Origin: Halorussus limi
Lineage (GTDB): Archaea; Halobacteriota; Halobacteria; Halobacteriales; Haladaptataceae
Length of the DNA: 64,000 nucleotides
Assembly (NCBI RefSeq): GCF_023238205.1
Contig: NZ_CP096659.1
Span: 1,612,001-1,676,000 of the forward strand
Reading direction: 5' to 3'
Both the position numbers and the translations under genes were made by a program. Position 1 is the stretch's first letter, and each line of letters starts with the position of its first letter. The notes below the pieces were generated by a model. The model was given only the letters and a program-made list of their open reading frames with translations. It had not been told where the DNA came from and ran no database searches. This document shows, piece after piece, positions 49,777 through 57,490 of this stretch.

Positions 49777-51069
49777 ATGACAGACGACGACACCCCCGAC
49801 CGCGGCGTCCACACCGACAGCGTCCACGCGGGCCAGACGCCCGACTCCGCGACCGGGTCGCGCGCACCGCCGATTTACCAGACCACCTCCTACGTCTTCG
49901 ACGACGCCGAACACGCCGCCTCGCTGTTCGCGCTCGAAGAACCGGGCAACATCTACAGCAGACTGACCAACCCGACGAACGCCACGCTCGAAGAGCGACT
50001 CGCCACGCTCGAAGGCGGCGTCGCGGGACTCGCCACCGCCAGCGGGATGGCGGCGCTCGACCTCGCGACCTTCGTGCTGGCCGACGAGGGCGACAACGTC
50101 GTCACCGCCTCCTCGCTGTACGGCGGCACCTACACCTACTTCACCCACACCGCGCCGCGGCGCGGCGTCGAAGCGACGTTCGTGGACACGCTCGACTACG
50201 AGGCCTACGACGAGGCCATCGACGAGGACACCGCGTACGTCCACCTCGAAACGGTCGGCAACCCCGCGCTGGTCACGCCCGACATCGAGCGCATCGCCGA
50301 CATCGCCCACGACCACGACGTGCCGCTGTTCGTGGACAACACGTTCGCCACGCCCTACCTCTGCAACCCCATCGACCACGGCGCGGACCTCGTCTGGCAC
50401 TCCACGACCAAGTGGATTCACGGGAGCGGTTCGACCGTCGGCGGCGTACTCGTCGACGGGGGCACGTTCCCGTGGGAGGAGGGCGACTACCCCGAAATCA
50501 CCGCGGAGAACCCGGCCTACCACGGCGTCAACTTCCGCGAGCGGTTCGGCGACGCCGCCTTCGCCTACGCCGCCCGCGCCCGGGGCCTCCGGGACCTCGG
50601 CAACCAGCAGTCGCCCTTCGACGCGTGGGTCACGCTCCAGAAGTTGGAGTCGATGCCGCTCCGGGTCGAGCGCCACTCCGAGAACGCGCTGGAAGTCGCC
50701 GAGTACCTCGACGACCACGACGACGTGGCGTGGGTCAACTACCCCGGACTGGAGAGCCACGAGACCCACGAGAACGCCAGCGAGTACCTCGACGGCGGCT
50801 ACGGCGGGATGATAACGTTCGGACTGGAAGGCGGTTACGAGGCCGGGCGCGCCGTCACCGAGGAGACCGAACTCGCCAGTCTGCTCGCCAACGTCGGCGA
50901 CGCCAAGACGCTCATCATCCACCCGGCCAGCACGACCCACCAGCAACTCACCGAAGAAGAGCAGTTGGCCAGCGGGACGACGCCGGACTTGGTTCGGCTC
51001 TCGGTGGGCATCGAGGACGTAGACGATATTCTCGCCGACTTGGAGCAGGCCATCGAGACCGTGAGTTAG
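49777..51069 (+). CDS. metY: O-acetylhomoserine sulfhydrylase (PLP-dependent, MetY type)
   Basis: A 430-residue member of the Cys/Met metabolism PLP family. Landmarks are HAGQTPDSATGSRAPPIYQT, YSRLTNPTNATLEERLA, ATASGMAALDLA, the PLP lysine in WHSTTKWIHGSG and DAKTLIIHPASTTHQQL with the C-terminal Arg site VRLSVGIED. The long form (about 430 residues) favours O-acetylhomoserine sulfhydrylase over cystathionine gamma-synthase (about 390). It makes homocysteine from O-acetylhomoserine and sulfide. The usual partner metX is not next to it. ATAAGCC about 30 bases before the ATG is a weak TATA. Confidence 0.9.
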   Translation: MTDDDTPDRGVHTDSVHAGQTPDSATGSRAPPIYQTTSYVFDDAEHAASLFALEEPGNIYSRLTNPTNATLEERLATLEGGVAGLATASGMAALDLATFVLADEGDNVVTASSLYGGTYTYFTHTAPRRGVEATFVDTLDYEAYDEAIDEDTAYVHLETVGNPALVTPDIERIADIAHDHDVPLFVDNTFATPYLCNPIDHGADLVWHSTTKWIHGSGSTVGGVLVDGGTFPWEEGDYPEITAENPAYHGVNFRERFGDAAFAYAARARGLRDLGNQQSPFDAWVTLQKLESMPLRVERHSENALEVAEYLDDHDDVAWVNYPGLESHETHENASEYLDGGYGGMITFGLEGGYEAGRAVTEETELASLLANVGDAKTLIIHPASTTHQQLTEEEQLASGTTPDLVRLSVGIEDVDDILADLEQAIETVS

Positions 51070-51085
51070 TCGGCGAACCGTCCCG

Positions 51086-53416
51086 CTACTCCCCGCGTCG
51101 CCCGGCGTGACCGGGGTAGTCGCGCTCGAACCGGTCCTCTATCTCCTCCTCGCCGAACTCGATAATCACCGGGCGACCGTGCGGGCAGGCGTAGGGGTTC
51201 TGGCAGTCGTCCAGCGCCGAGAGGAGTTCCACGACCGACCCCTCACGGAGCGACGTGTTGCCCGTAATCGAGGGGTAGCACGCGAGGTCCGCCAGCAGGT
51301 CGTCTGCGACCGACTCCACCGTGTCGCCCCGGTCGTCGGGGTCGGTCGAGACGAACTCGCCGAGCGCGTCTCGGAGGAGCGAGGGGTCCAGCGTCTCGTC
51401 TAACACGGTCGGCGCTGTCCGGACGACGACGGTGCGCCGGCCTCCGCCGTCGGACTCGTCGCCGCTCTCCGCGCGACTCGCGGTTTCACCGTCTTCTCGC
51501 GGGCTCTGCCCGCTCGAATGGTTCGAGGGACTCCGTCCCTCGCTACTCGTTCCGTCCGCGGAGCGTTGCTCCGAGCGCTCTGCCCGGAAGCCGAGTCGCG
51601 AAAGCGCCTCGCGGTACTCCTCGAACACTGCGGCCTCGCCCGCGGTGAGTTCTAACTCGACGGGTTGGGCGAGCATCTGGGTGGTCGCGTCGTCGGCGAA
51701 CTCCGCCTGCAGTCGCTCGTAGTTGACTCGCTCGTCGGCGGCGTGCTGGTCCACCAGCACCAGTCCCTCGGGCGTCTCGGCCACCACGTAGGTGTCGTGG
51801 AGTTGGCCCAGAACCCGCATCCGGGGCAGGGTCTCGAACTCGGGGGCGTCGGTCGTCTCGCCCGAGAGCGTCTCGGACTCCGTGGGGGCCGAGAACTTGC
51901 GCGTGGCCCCCGAGTCGGCGGACAGCGAACTCTCGGGCGCCGCCTTCGTCTCCCGAGACTCGCGTTCGGGTGCGGACGAACTCGTGTCACGTCCGACTGT
52001 CGCCCCGTCGCTCGCGTCGCTCGCCCGTGGTTTCGCCTCCCCGCTCTCGCGCTCGCTCGGGGTCGAACTCGTCCGCTCGCTGGCGGTCGAACTGCGTTCT
52101 CCGGTCTCCGGCGACCCCGCGTCGGTTCCGGCGGTCTCCGGGTCCGCCTCGGCGGTTTCGGACGTGGCCCCCGCGGCGTCGGAGGCGTCGAGCGTCGATT
52201 GTTCGCGCTCTCCATCGTCGGCCTCCGGGGTCAGTTCGGCCTGCTCGACTCCGGTGTTGTTCTCTCGGTCGCTCCCCGTCTCGGGGCCGGTCCGGCGCTC
52301 GGTCGCGCCGCCGTCGTCACGCTCGGGTTCGACGCGGGCCTCGTCGGGCGCGCTCCGGCCTCGGGGGGCAGACGAGCGGACGAGTCCGTGGTCGAGCAGA
52401 GCGTCCTCGACCGCGGTCTCGACCGTCTCCTTCACGGCGCTCTCGTCGCCCCACCTGACCTCCATCTTTCTGGGGTGGACGTTGACGTCTACTTCGTCAG
52501 GAGCCACGTCGAGGAACAGGACTGCGAAGGGGTAGCGCTCGGCCGAGAGTTGGCCGCCGTAGGCCGAGAGGACCGCCTCGCGGACGACCGGCGAACTCAC
52601 GTACCGGCCGTTGACGTAGGTGGACACGTACTCGCGGGTGCTTCGGGTGGTCTCGGGGTCGCTGACGTAGCCCGAAATCTCGACGCCGCGGTCGGCGTCG
52701 GTCCCGTCGACCGCTATCATCGACGTGGCGACCTCCCGGCCGTAGACCGAGAGGAGCGCCGACTGGAGGTCGCCCCGGCCGGTCGTGGCGAACACCTCGC
52801 GGCCGTCGTGGGTCAGCGACACCGCCACGTCGGGGTTGGCCAGCGCGTAGCGCGTGACGACCGTGTTGACGTGCGAGAACTCGGTGGTCGTCGTCTTGAG
52901 GTACTTCCGGCGCGCGGGGGTGTTGTAGAACAGGTCCGCGACTTCGACGGTGGTCCCCTCGGGGCACCCCGCGGGACCGACCGACTCGACCTCGCCGTCC
53001 TCCAGTCGGAGTTCGGTGCCTCGCTCGCCGCCTCGCGGTTTCGAGGTGATGGTCACCCGCGAGACTGCGCCGATGGTGTGGAGCGCCTCACCCCGGAAGC
53101 CGAGCGTCGTCACGCCCGCTTCGAGGTCGTCGGCGTCCTCGATTTTGCTCGTGGTGTGTTCTCGGACCGCGGCCCGGAGGTCGGCCTCGCTCATGCCGAT
53201 GCCGTCGTCGCTGACCGCGATTCGATCCGTGCCGCCCTCCTCGACAGTCACGTCGATGCGGTCGGCGTCGGCGTCGAGACTGTTCTCGACGAGTTCCTTG
53301 ACGACCGAGGCGGGTCGCTCGACGACTTCGCCCGCGGCTATCTGGCGGATGGTGGCGTCGTCCAACTGGGTGATTCGGTCGCTCACGCTCTTTCCCCTCC
53401 CGGCGGCGACTGCCAT
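51086..53416 (-). CDS. mutL: DNA mismatch repair protein MutL (endonuclease type)
   Basis: A 776-residue MutL. The GHKL ATPase occupies the N-terminal 330 residues: IRQIAAGEVVERPASVVKEL, DDGIGM, TLGFRGEAL. A low-complexity Ser/Glu/Thr linker (about residues 350-540) follows, then the C-terminal dimer domain with DQHAADERVNYE, exactly the DQHAxxExxxxE metal-binding endonuclease motif, and CPHGRP. So this MutL should nick DNA itself, as in organisms without MutH. ATG 53416 was chosen; a GTG at 53386 giving SDRITQLD is an alternative. A likely MutS fragment lies at the right edge of the window. Confidence 0.93.
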   Translation of the reverse strand: MAVAAGRGKSVSDRITQLDDATIRQIAAGEVVERPASVVKELVENSLDADADRIDVTVEEGGTDRIAVSDDGIGMSEADLRAAVREHTTSKIEDADDLEAGVTTLGFRGEALHTIGAVSRVTITSKPRGGERGTELRLEDGEVESVGPAGCPEGTTVEVADLFYNTPARRKYLKTTTTEFSHVNTVVTRYALANPDVAVSLTHDGREVFATTGRGDLQSALLSVYGREVATSMIAVDGTDADRGVEISGYVSDPETTRSTREYVSTYVNGRYVSSPVVREAVLSAYGGQLSAERYPFAVLFLDVAPDEVDVNVHPRKMEVRWGDESAVKETVETAVEDALLDHGLVRSSAPRGRSAPDEARVEPERDDGGATERRTGPETGSDRENNTGVEQAELTPEADDGEREQSTLDASDAAGATSETAEADPETAGTDAGSPETGERSSTASERTSSTPSERESGEAKPRASDASDGATVGRDTSSSAPERESRETKAAPESSLSADSGATRKFSAPTESETLSGETTDAPEFETLPRMRVLGQLHDTYVVAETPEGLVLVDQHAADERVNYERLQAEFADDATTQMLAQPVELELTAGEAAVFEEYREALSRLGFRAERSEQRSADGTSSEGRSPSNHSSGQSPREDGETASRAESGDESDGGGRRTVVVRTAPTVLDETLDPSLLRDALGEFVSTDPDDRGDTVESVADDLLADLACYPSITGNTSLREGSVVELLSALDDCQNPYACPHGRPVIIEFGEEEIEDRFERDYPGHAGRRGE

Positions 53417-53574
53417 TTCGTCTGCATCGTCACTGCTCGTAACTGTCACAGCGGTTCGTAAAAAGCATCCGTAGTTGACGGCTGGGGACCCTCCGCAAAC
53501 GCCGGCCGTTGCTCGCCCGCCGGTATCGGGGGACCGAGGCAACATTGAAACCGACGGCGCGAGCAGCGAACGGT

Positions 53575-53868
53575 ATGTTCGACGCCGACGACCCCGGAAC
53601 GATAATCAACGAGTTCCTCGTGAGCATTTTCGTCCCCGGCATCACCCTGCTCGTGGCAGTGTGGGCGTCCTTCCGACTCGTTTTCAACGACCTGCTGCTC
53701 TCCGTCGGTCTCGACCCGATTACACCGGCCTACGGCGCGCGTACCTTCGCCGGAGGCTTCGGTCGATTCCTGTTACTGGTCGCGGTCACGGCGGTCCTGC
53801 TAGCGCCCTACTTCGCCGTGTACGCTCGGTTCCTCCGCGGACCGCTCCGGAAGCGCGGACTGGTCTGA
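53575..53868 (+). CDS. Two-helix membrane protein, tandem paralogue A
   Basis: A 97-residue protein starting MFDADDPGTIINEFLVSIFVPG. It has two hydrophobic segments (about residues 16-35 and 62-84) and ends ARFLRGPLRKRGLV. Its length equals that of the gene at 54072, and the first 8 and last 14 residues are nearly or fully the same. An ATTGAAAC element lies about 28 bases before the ATG, as in the paralogue. The basic C-terminus should face the cytoplasm. The family and function are unknown. Confidence 0.7.
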   Translation: MFDADDPGTIINEFLVSIFVPGITLLVAVWASFRLVFNDLLLSVGLDPITPAYGARTFAGGFGRFLLLVAVTAVLLAPYFAVYARFLRGPLRKRGLV

Positions 53869-54071
53869 GGCGGCCCAACCGCTCGCGGAGTTCCTCGGCC
53901 GAGACCGAATTGTGTACACTGGTGTCGCTGCTCTGATTTTCGACTTCAAACTCCTTTCTCCGCTATCTTCACCGTATCAATGTCGAAGACCATCTGCTTC
54001 GTACTGTCTCGCCTGCCGCAATCGGCGCGACCGAAGAAAAATTGAAACTCCTCGGTCGAGCAACGAACGGT

Positions 54072-54365
54072 ATGTTCGACGCCGACGACCCCGGCGCGAT
54101 TATGAACGAGTTGCTAGTCGTCCTGTTCGCTCCTGGATTCGTCCTCATCGGCCTCGTCTGGGCGTCCTTCCGATTCGTGTTCGACGAGTCGCTCGCCTCG
54201 ATAGGTCTCGAACCGATTACCGTGCCGTATCAAGCGGGTGAAATCGGCGAGGGAGGCGGCCAACTGCTGCTAATAATCCTCGTCTCGACGGCGTTACTGG
54301 TTCCGTACGTCGCGTTCTACGCCCGGTTCCTCCGCGGACCGCTCCGGAAGCGCGGACTGGTCTGA
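54072..54365 (+). CDS. Two-helix membrane protein, tandem paralogue B
   Basis: A 97-residue paralogue of the preceding gene, about 200 bases after its stop. Shared residues include FDADDPG, WASFR, VF, GLxPIT and the whole C-terminus YARFLRGPLRKRGLV. The middle has diverged (EIGEGGGQLLLIILVSTALLVPY against FAGGFGRFLLLVAVTAVLLAPY). The upstream ATTGAAAC at -28 and GAACGGT before the ATG are shared, so the promoter was copied with the gene. Each copy probably has its own leaderless transcript. Confidence 0.7.
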   Translation: MFDADDPGAIMNELLVVLFAPGFVLIGLVWASFRFVFDESLASIGLEPITVPYQAGEIGEGGGQLLLIILVSTALLVPYVAFYARFLRGPLRKRGLV

Positions 54366-54529
54366 CGCTCCTCTCCCCGGTCGGCCGCACATCGACGGCT
54401 GGCGGTAGCGCGAGGTGCAGGGCCTGCGAGGGCGGCGCTCTCCCTGTGACAATATAGACTCGCCTAATAGAAACAAGGATGCACGCGAAAGAACGGAAAA
54501 TAATTCCCTCTACTCGTCCGGGACTCCGC

Positions 54530-54775
54530 TCACGCCGTCTCCTTCGCCAGTTCCAGCGAGGCGAAGAAGCCGAAGTAGGCGAGCACGCCGCAGGCCAGCG
54601 TCAGGTGGTAGGCCCACCGCGGCCCCTGCAACACGTCGAACAGCATCGACACGGCGGCGACCCAGACGACGGCGAACATCAGGTCGGCGACCATGCCCGA
54701 GCGATGCTCGCGGACGTGGTTTCGGACGTTCTCGCGTACCGTCGCCGCGACGGTCCCGACTCGACTCGCCGTCAC
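54530..54775 (-). CDS. Small membrane protein, last gene of the acetate transporter operon
   Basis: An 81-residue protein. A basic amphipathic N-terminus (TVRENVRNHVREHRSG) is followed by two membrane segments (about residues 28-48 and 57-77). Its start overlaps the UspA stop by 4 bases, so it is translated with the UspA/symporter operon. It has no family that I recognise. The conserved placement suggests an accessory role in the symporter or Usp response (inference). Confidence 0.65.
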   Translation of the reverse strand: MTASRVGTVAATVRENVRNHVREHRSGMVADLMFAVVWVAAVSMLFDVLQGPRWAYHLTLACGVLAYFGFFASLELAKETA

Positions 54776-55236
54776 GACTCGACCTCCCGTTCGTCCACGA
54801 CCAGCACCGACCGGTGGGTCGAGCGCAGGACGCGCTCGGTGACGCTCCCCAGCAACATCCGCCGGATGCCCGTCCGGCCGTGGCTTCCCATCGCTATCAG
54901 GTCGACGTCGTAGTCCTCCGCGAAGTCGGCGATGACCGCGTGCGGGCGGCCGCCTCGGAAGTGTTCCTCGACGGCGACGCCCCGGTCGCGGCCGCGTTCG
55001 GTGACGTACCCGGTCGCCTCGCGGGCGCGGGCCTCCAGTTCGTCCATCTCGCCGAAGCGCCCCGACCGGATGCGGTCGACCTGCTCGGTGCCGAGGCTCA
55101 TCTCGACGGCGTCGGTGTCCACGACGTAGAGGGTGTGGACTTCGGCGTCGAACTTCTCGGCGACGTCCAGCGCCTCTTCGACCGCCAGTTCCGCGGCGTC
55201 GCTGCCGTCCGTGGGGACGAGAACGCGCTCGTACAT
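54772..55236 (-). CDS. Universal stress protein, UspA family, coupled to the symporter
   Basis: A 154-residue Usp starting MYERVLVPTDGSDAAELAVEEA, with the ATP motif G-2x-G-9x-GS in GSHGRTGIRRMLLGSVTERV. It starts 1 base after the symporter stop and overlaps the next small membrane protein gene by 4 bases. Usp genes directly after sodium/solute symporters are frequent in haloarchaea, where they are thought to tune the transporter by ATP-dependent binding. This is established as a genomic pattern but not proven here. Confidence 0.9.
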   Translation of the reverse strand: MYERVLVPTDGSDAAELAVEEALDVAEKFDAEVHTLYVVDTDAVEMSLGTEQVDRIRSGRFGEMDELEARAREATGYVTERGRDRGVAVEEHFRGGRPHAVIADFAEDYDVDLIAMGSHGRTGIRRMLLGSVTERVLRSTHRSVLVVDEREVES

Positions 55237-55237
55237 C

Positions 55238-56881
55238 TCAGTCGTCCCCCGAAACCGGGCCGCCGTCGTTCGAGACGACGTCCTCGGCGCTCTGCTGTTG
55301 GCCCATCGGTTCCGGACTGTGACACTGCCGGACGATGCGCTTGATGCGCTCGGGCGGTTCGTCGGTCGCCAGCGAGACCCCGATGGTCACGGCGAAGACG
55401 ATGGGCGTCCCGGCGAGCGCGGCCCCGACCGCGGGGAAGATGTCGGCGTAAATCGGCACGACCGGCCCGGCGTCGGTGGCGAGGATGAGTTCGTTGAACA
55501 CCGCGGCGGTCCAGATGAGCAGTCCCGTGGTCATCCCGGCGAGCGCGCCCGGACGGTTGGCGTTCTCCCACCAGAGACCGAGGAAGAACATCGGGAACAG
55601 CACGAGGCCCGCCAGCGAGAACGCGAGCGCGACCAGTTCGCCGACCAGCGCGGGCGGGTTGAGCGCGGTGAGCGTCACGATAGCGCCCAGCACGACGATG
55701 GTCGCGCGACCGATGAGGAGTTGCTGGCGCTGGGTCGCGTCGGAGTTGATGATGTTCGTGTAGATGTCGTGGGCGGCCGCCGACGACGCGGCGATGAACA
55801 GGCCCGCAGTCGTGGCGATGGCCGCGGCGATGCCGCCCGCCGCGACGAGGCCGACGAACCACGTCGGGAGGTTCGCCAGTTGCGAGGCCAGCACGACGAT
55901 GACGTCGCCTTCCGCGCCGCTCATGCCGCTCGCGCCGTACACGTCGCCGACCTTCTTCGCGTAGAGGTCGGTACCGAACGCCGCGAACGCCGGGGCGCTC
56001 AGGTAGAGCAGGCAGATGAAGAACAGGCCCCAGACGGTGGACCAGCGCGCGGTCCGCTCGCTCTCGACCGTGTAGAACCGGACCAGCACGTGGGGAAGCC
56101 CGCAGGTGCCGACGATGAGCGAGAACGCCGTGGCGACCCAGAGGTAGAAGCCGCCGTTCGTGAACGGCTGGGTGAACTCGGTGTTGAGTTGGCTCAGGAG
56201 CGCGCCGTACTCGACCTGCGGCAGGAACGTCGAGTAGCCCTGCGTCCAACCGACCGCGTACAGTCCCGCGAGGAACGCCACGATGAGGATGACGTACTGG
56301 ACGGCCATGTTCTTGGTCGCGCCCAGCATCCCCGACAGCGCGAGGTAGCCGACCGTGATGCCCATCATCAGGACGACCATGGTGGTGTAGTCGCCGCCGA
56401 AGACGTAGATGCCGACCAGTCCCATCCCGCGGGCCTGTCCGACCGAGTAGACGAACCCGATGAGGATGGTCGTCAGCGCGGCGATGGCTCGCGCGGTGTC
56501 GGAGTCGAACCGGTCGCCCACGAAGTCGGGCGCGGTGTACTTCCCGAACCGGCGCATCTGGGCCGCGAGGAAGATGAGCAGGATGAAGTAGCCCGTCGAC
56601 CAGCCGACGACGAACGCCAGCCCGTAGTAGCCCGACAGCGCGATGAGCGCGGCCATCCCCAGATAGGACGCGGCCGACATCCAGTTGGCCCCGATGGCCA
56701 TCCCGTTCTCGACGTTCCCGATGGAGCGCCCGGCGACCCAGAGGTCCTCGGTGTCGGCCACGCGGAAGGCGTAGCCGATGCCGAGGAACAGCAGCAGCAT
56801 CGCGGAGACCATGATGGCCGGAATCAGCTTGAACGAGGCGTTGAGCGCGTCCGGCAGGAGGTCCAGCGGCGTCAGCATCAT
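55238..56881 (-). CDS. Sodium/solute symporter, acetate-type (VC_2705 / ActP-like)
   Basis: A 547-residue SSS-family transporter with about 13 helices. Family features are GIGYAFRVADTEDLWVAGRSIGNVENGMAIGANWMSAASYLGMAAL (helix 1-2 substrate/Na+ site), KYTAPDFVGDRFDSDTARAIAAL, GTCGLPHVLVRFYTV and GIAAAIATTAGLFIAASSAAAHDIY. These match the VC_2705/ActP subgroup, whose best-known substrates are acetate and other short carboxylates. The adjoining Acs gene supports acetate. The start overlaps the DUF4212 stop by 4 bases. Charged C-terminal tail. A different small carboxylate remains possible. Confidence 0.9.
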   Translation of the reverse strand: MMLTPLDLLPDALNASFKLIPAIMVSAMLLLFLGIGYAFRVADTEDLWVAGRSIGNVENGMAIGANWMSAASYLGMAALIALSGYYGLAFVVGWSTGYFILLIFLAAQMRRFGKYTAPDFVGDRFDSDTARAIAALTTILIGFVYSVGQARGMGLVGIYVFGGDYTTMVVLMMGITVGYLALSGMLGATKNMAVQYVILIVAFLAGLYAVGWTQGYSTFLPQVEYGALLSQLNTEFTQPFTNGGFYLWVATAFSLIVGTCGLPHVLVRFYTVESERTARWSTVWGLFFICLLYLSAPAFAAFGTDLYAKKVGDVYGASGMSGAEGDVIVVLASQLANLPTWFVGLVAAGGIAAAIATTAGLFIAASSAAAHDIYTNIINSDATQRQQLLIGRATIVVLGAIVTLTALNPPALVGELVALAFSLAGLVLFPMFFLGLWWENANRPGALAGMTTGLLIWTAAVFNELILATDAGPVVPIYADIFPAVGAALAGTPIVFAVTIGVSLATDEPPERIKRIVRQCHSPEPMGQQQSAEDVVSNDGGPVSGDD

Positions 56882-57405
56882 CGTTCGGTCCCTCCGTCGG
56901 CCGCGGCGGGTTCGGCGTCAGCACTCGTCGCCCCGGACGAGTGGTCGATGCCGTACTTCTCGTCCAGCGCGTCGCGCTTGCGAGCGTAGACGAACGACAG
57001 CACGAGCGCGCCCAGCGGCGCCCCCATCGAGGTCAGCAGGTAGTGGAGCGGGAACCCGCCCACCGTGGTGCTCGTCATGAAGTCGGTGGCGAGGTAGGTC
57101 GCCGTCACGGGGCCGAAGACGAACACCGCCCACGCGGCGAACATCGTCCAGACGATTCTGAGGTGGTCGCGCATGAACGGTGTCGAGGGTTTGAAGATGT
57201 TGACCCGCGCGTCGAGGTAGTCGGTGTCGGCGGTTCGGCCCCCGGTCGCGACGCCGCCGTCGGTCCGCTTCGCTCCCCGACGGGGTTCGCCCGGTTCGGA
57301 CTCGCCGCCGCCGGTCTCGACCGCGGTGTTCGATTCGTCTCCCCGCGAGGCGTCGTCGGACTCCCGCGAGGGATTCTCTGACTTCCGTGAGTTATTATCT
57401 GACAT
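56878..57405 (-). CDS. DUF4212 protein, small subunit of the symporter
   Basis: A 175-residue protein. About 60 disordered N-terminal residues (Ser/Arg/Glu/Gly repeats) precede a conserved core with two helices: DHLRIVWTMFAAWAVFVFGPVTATYLA and GGFPLHYLLTSMGAPLGALVLSFVYARKRDALDEKYGI. This is the DUF4212 domain, found directly before sodium/solute symporters of the acetate group as a putative small subunit. The core fits; the extended acidic ends are haloarchaeal. Start MSDNNSRKS is favoured; MPDKLTRR nine residues earlier is possible. It overlaps the symporter start. Confidence 0.88.
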   Translation of the reverse strand: MSDNNSRKSENPSRESDDASRGDESNTAVETGGGESEPGEPRRGAKRTDGGVATGGRTADTDYLDARVNIFKPSTPFMRDHLRIVWTMFAAWAVFVFGPVTATYLATDFMTSTTVGGFPLHYLLTSMGAPLGALVLSFVYARKRDALDEKYGIDHSSGATSADAEPAAADGGTER

Positions 57406-57490
57406 AGTTCGTCGTGTGAGTTTGTCTGGCATACAGTTCGTCGCGCGTTCGTCCGTGTTCGGTTTCGAACGTCGAAGGATGGGGTCGCTC

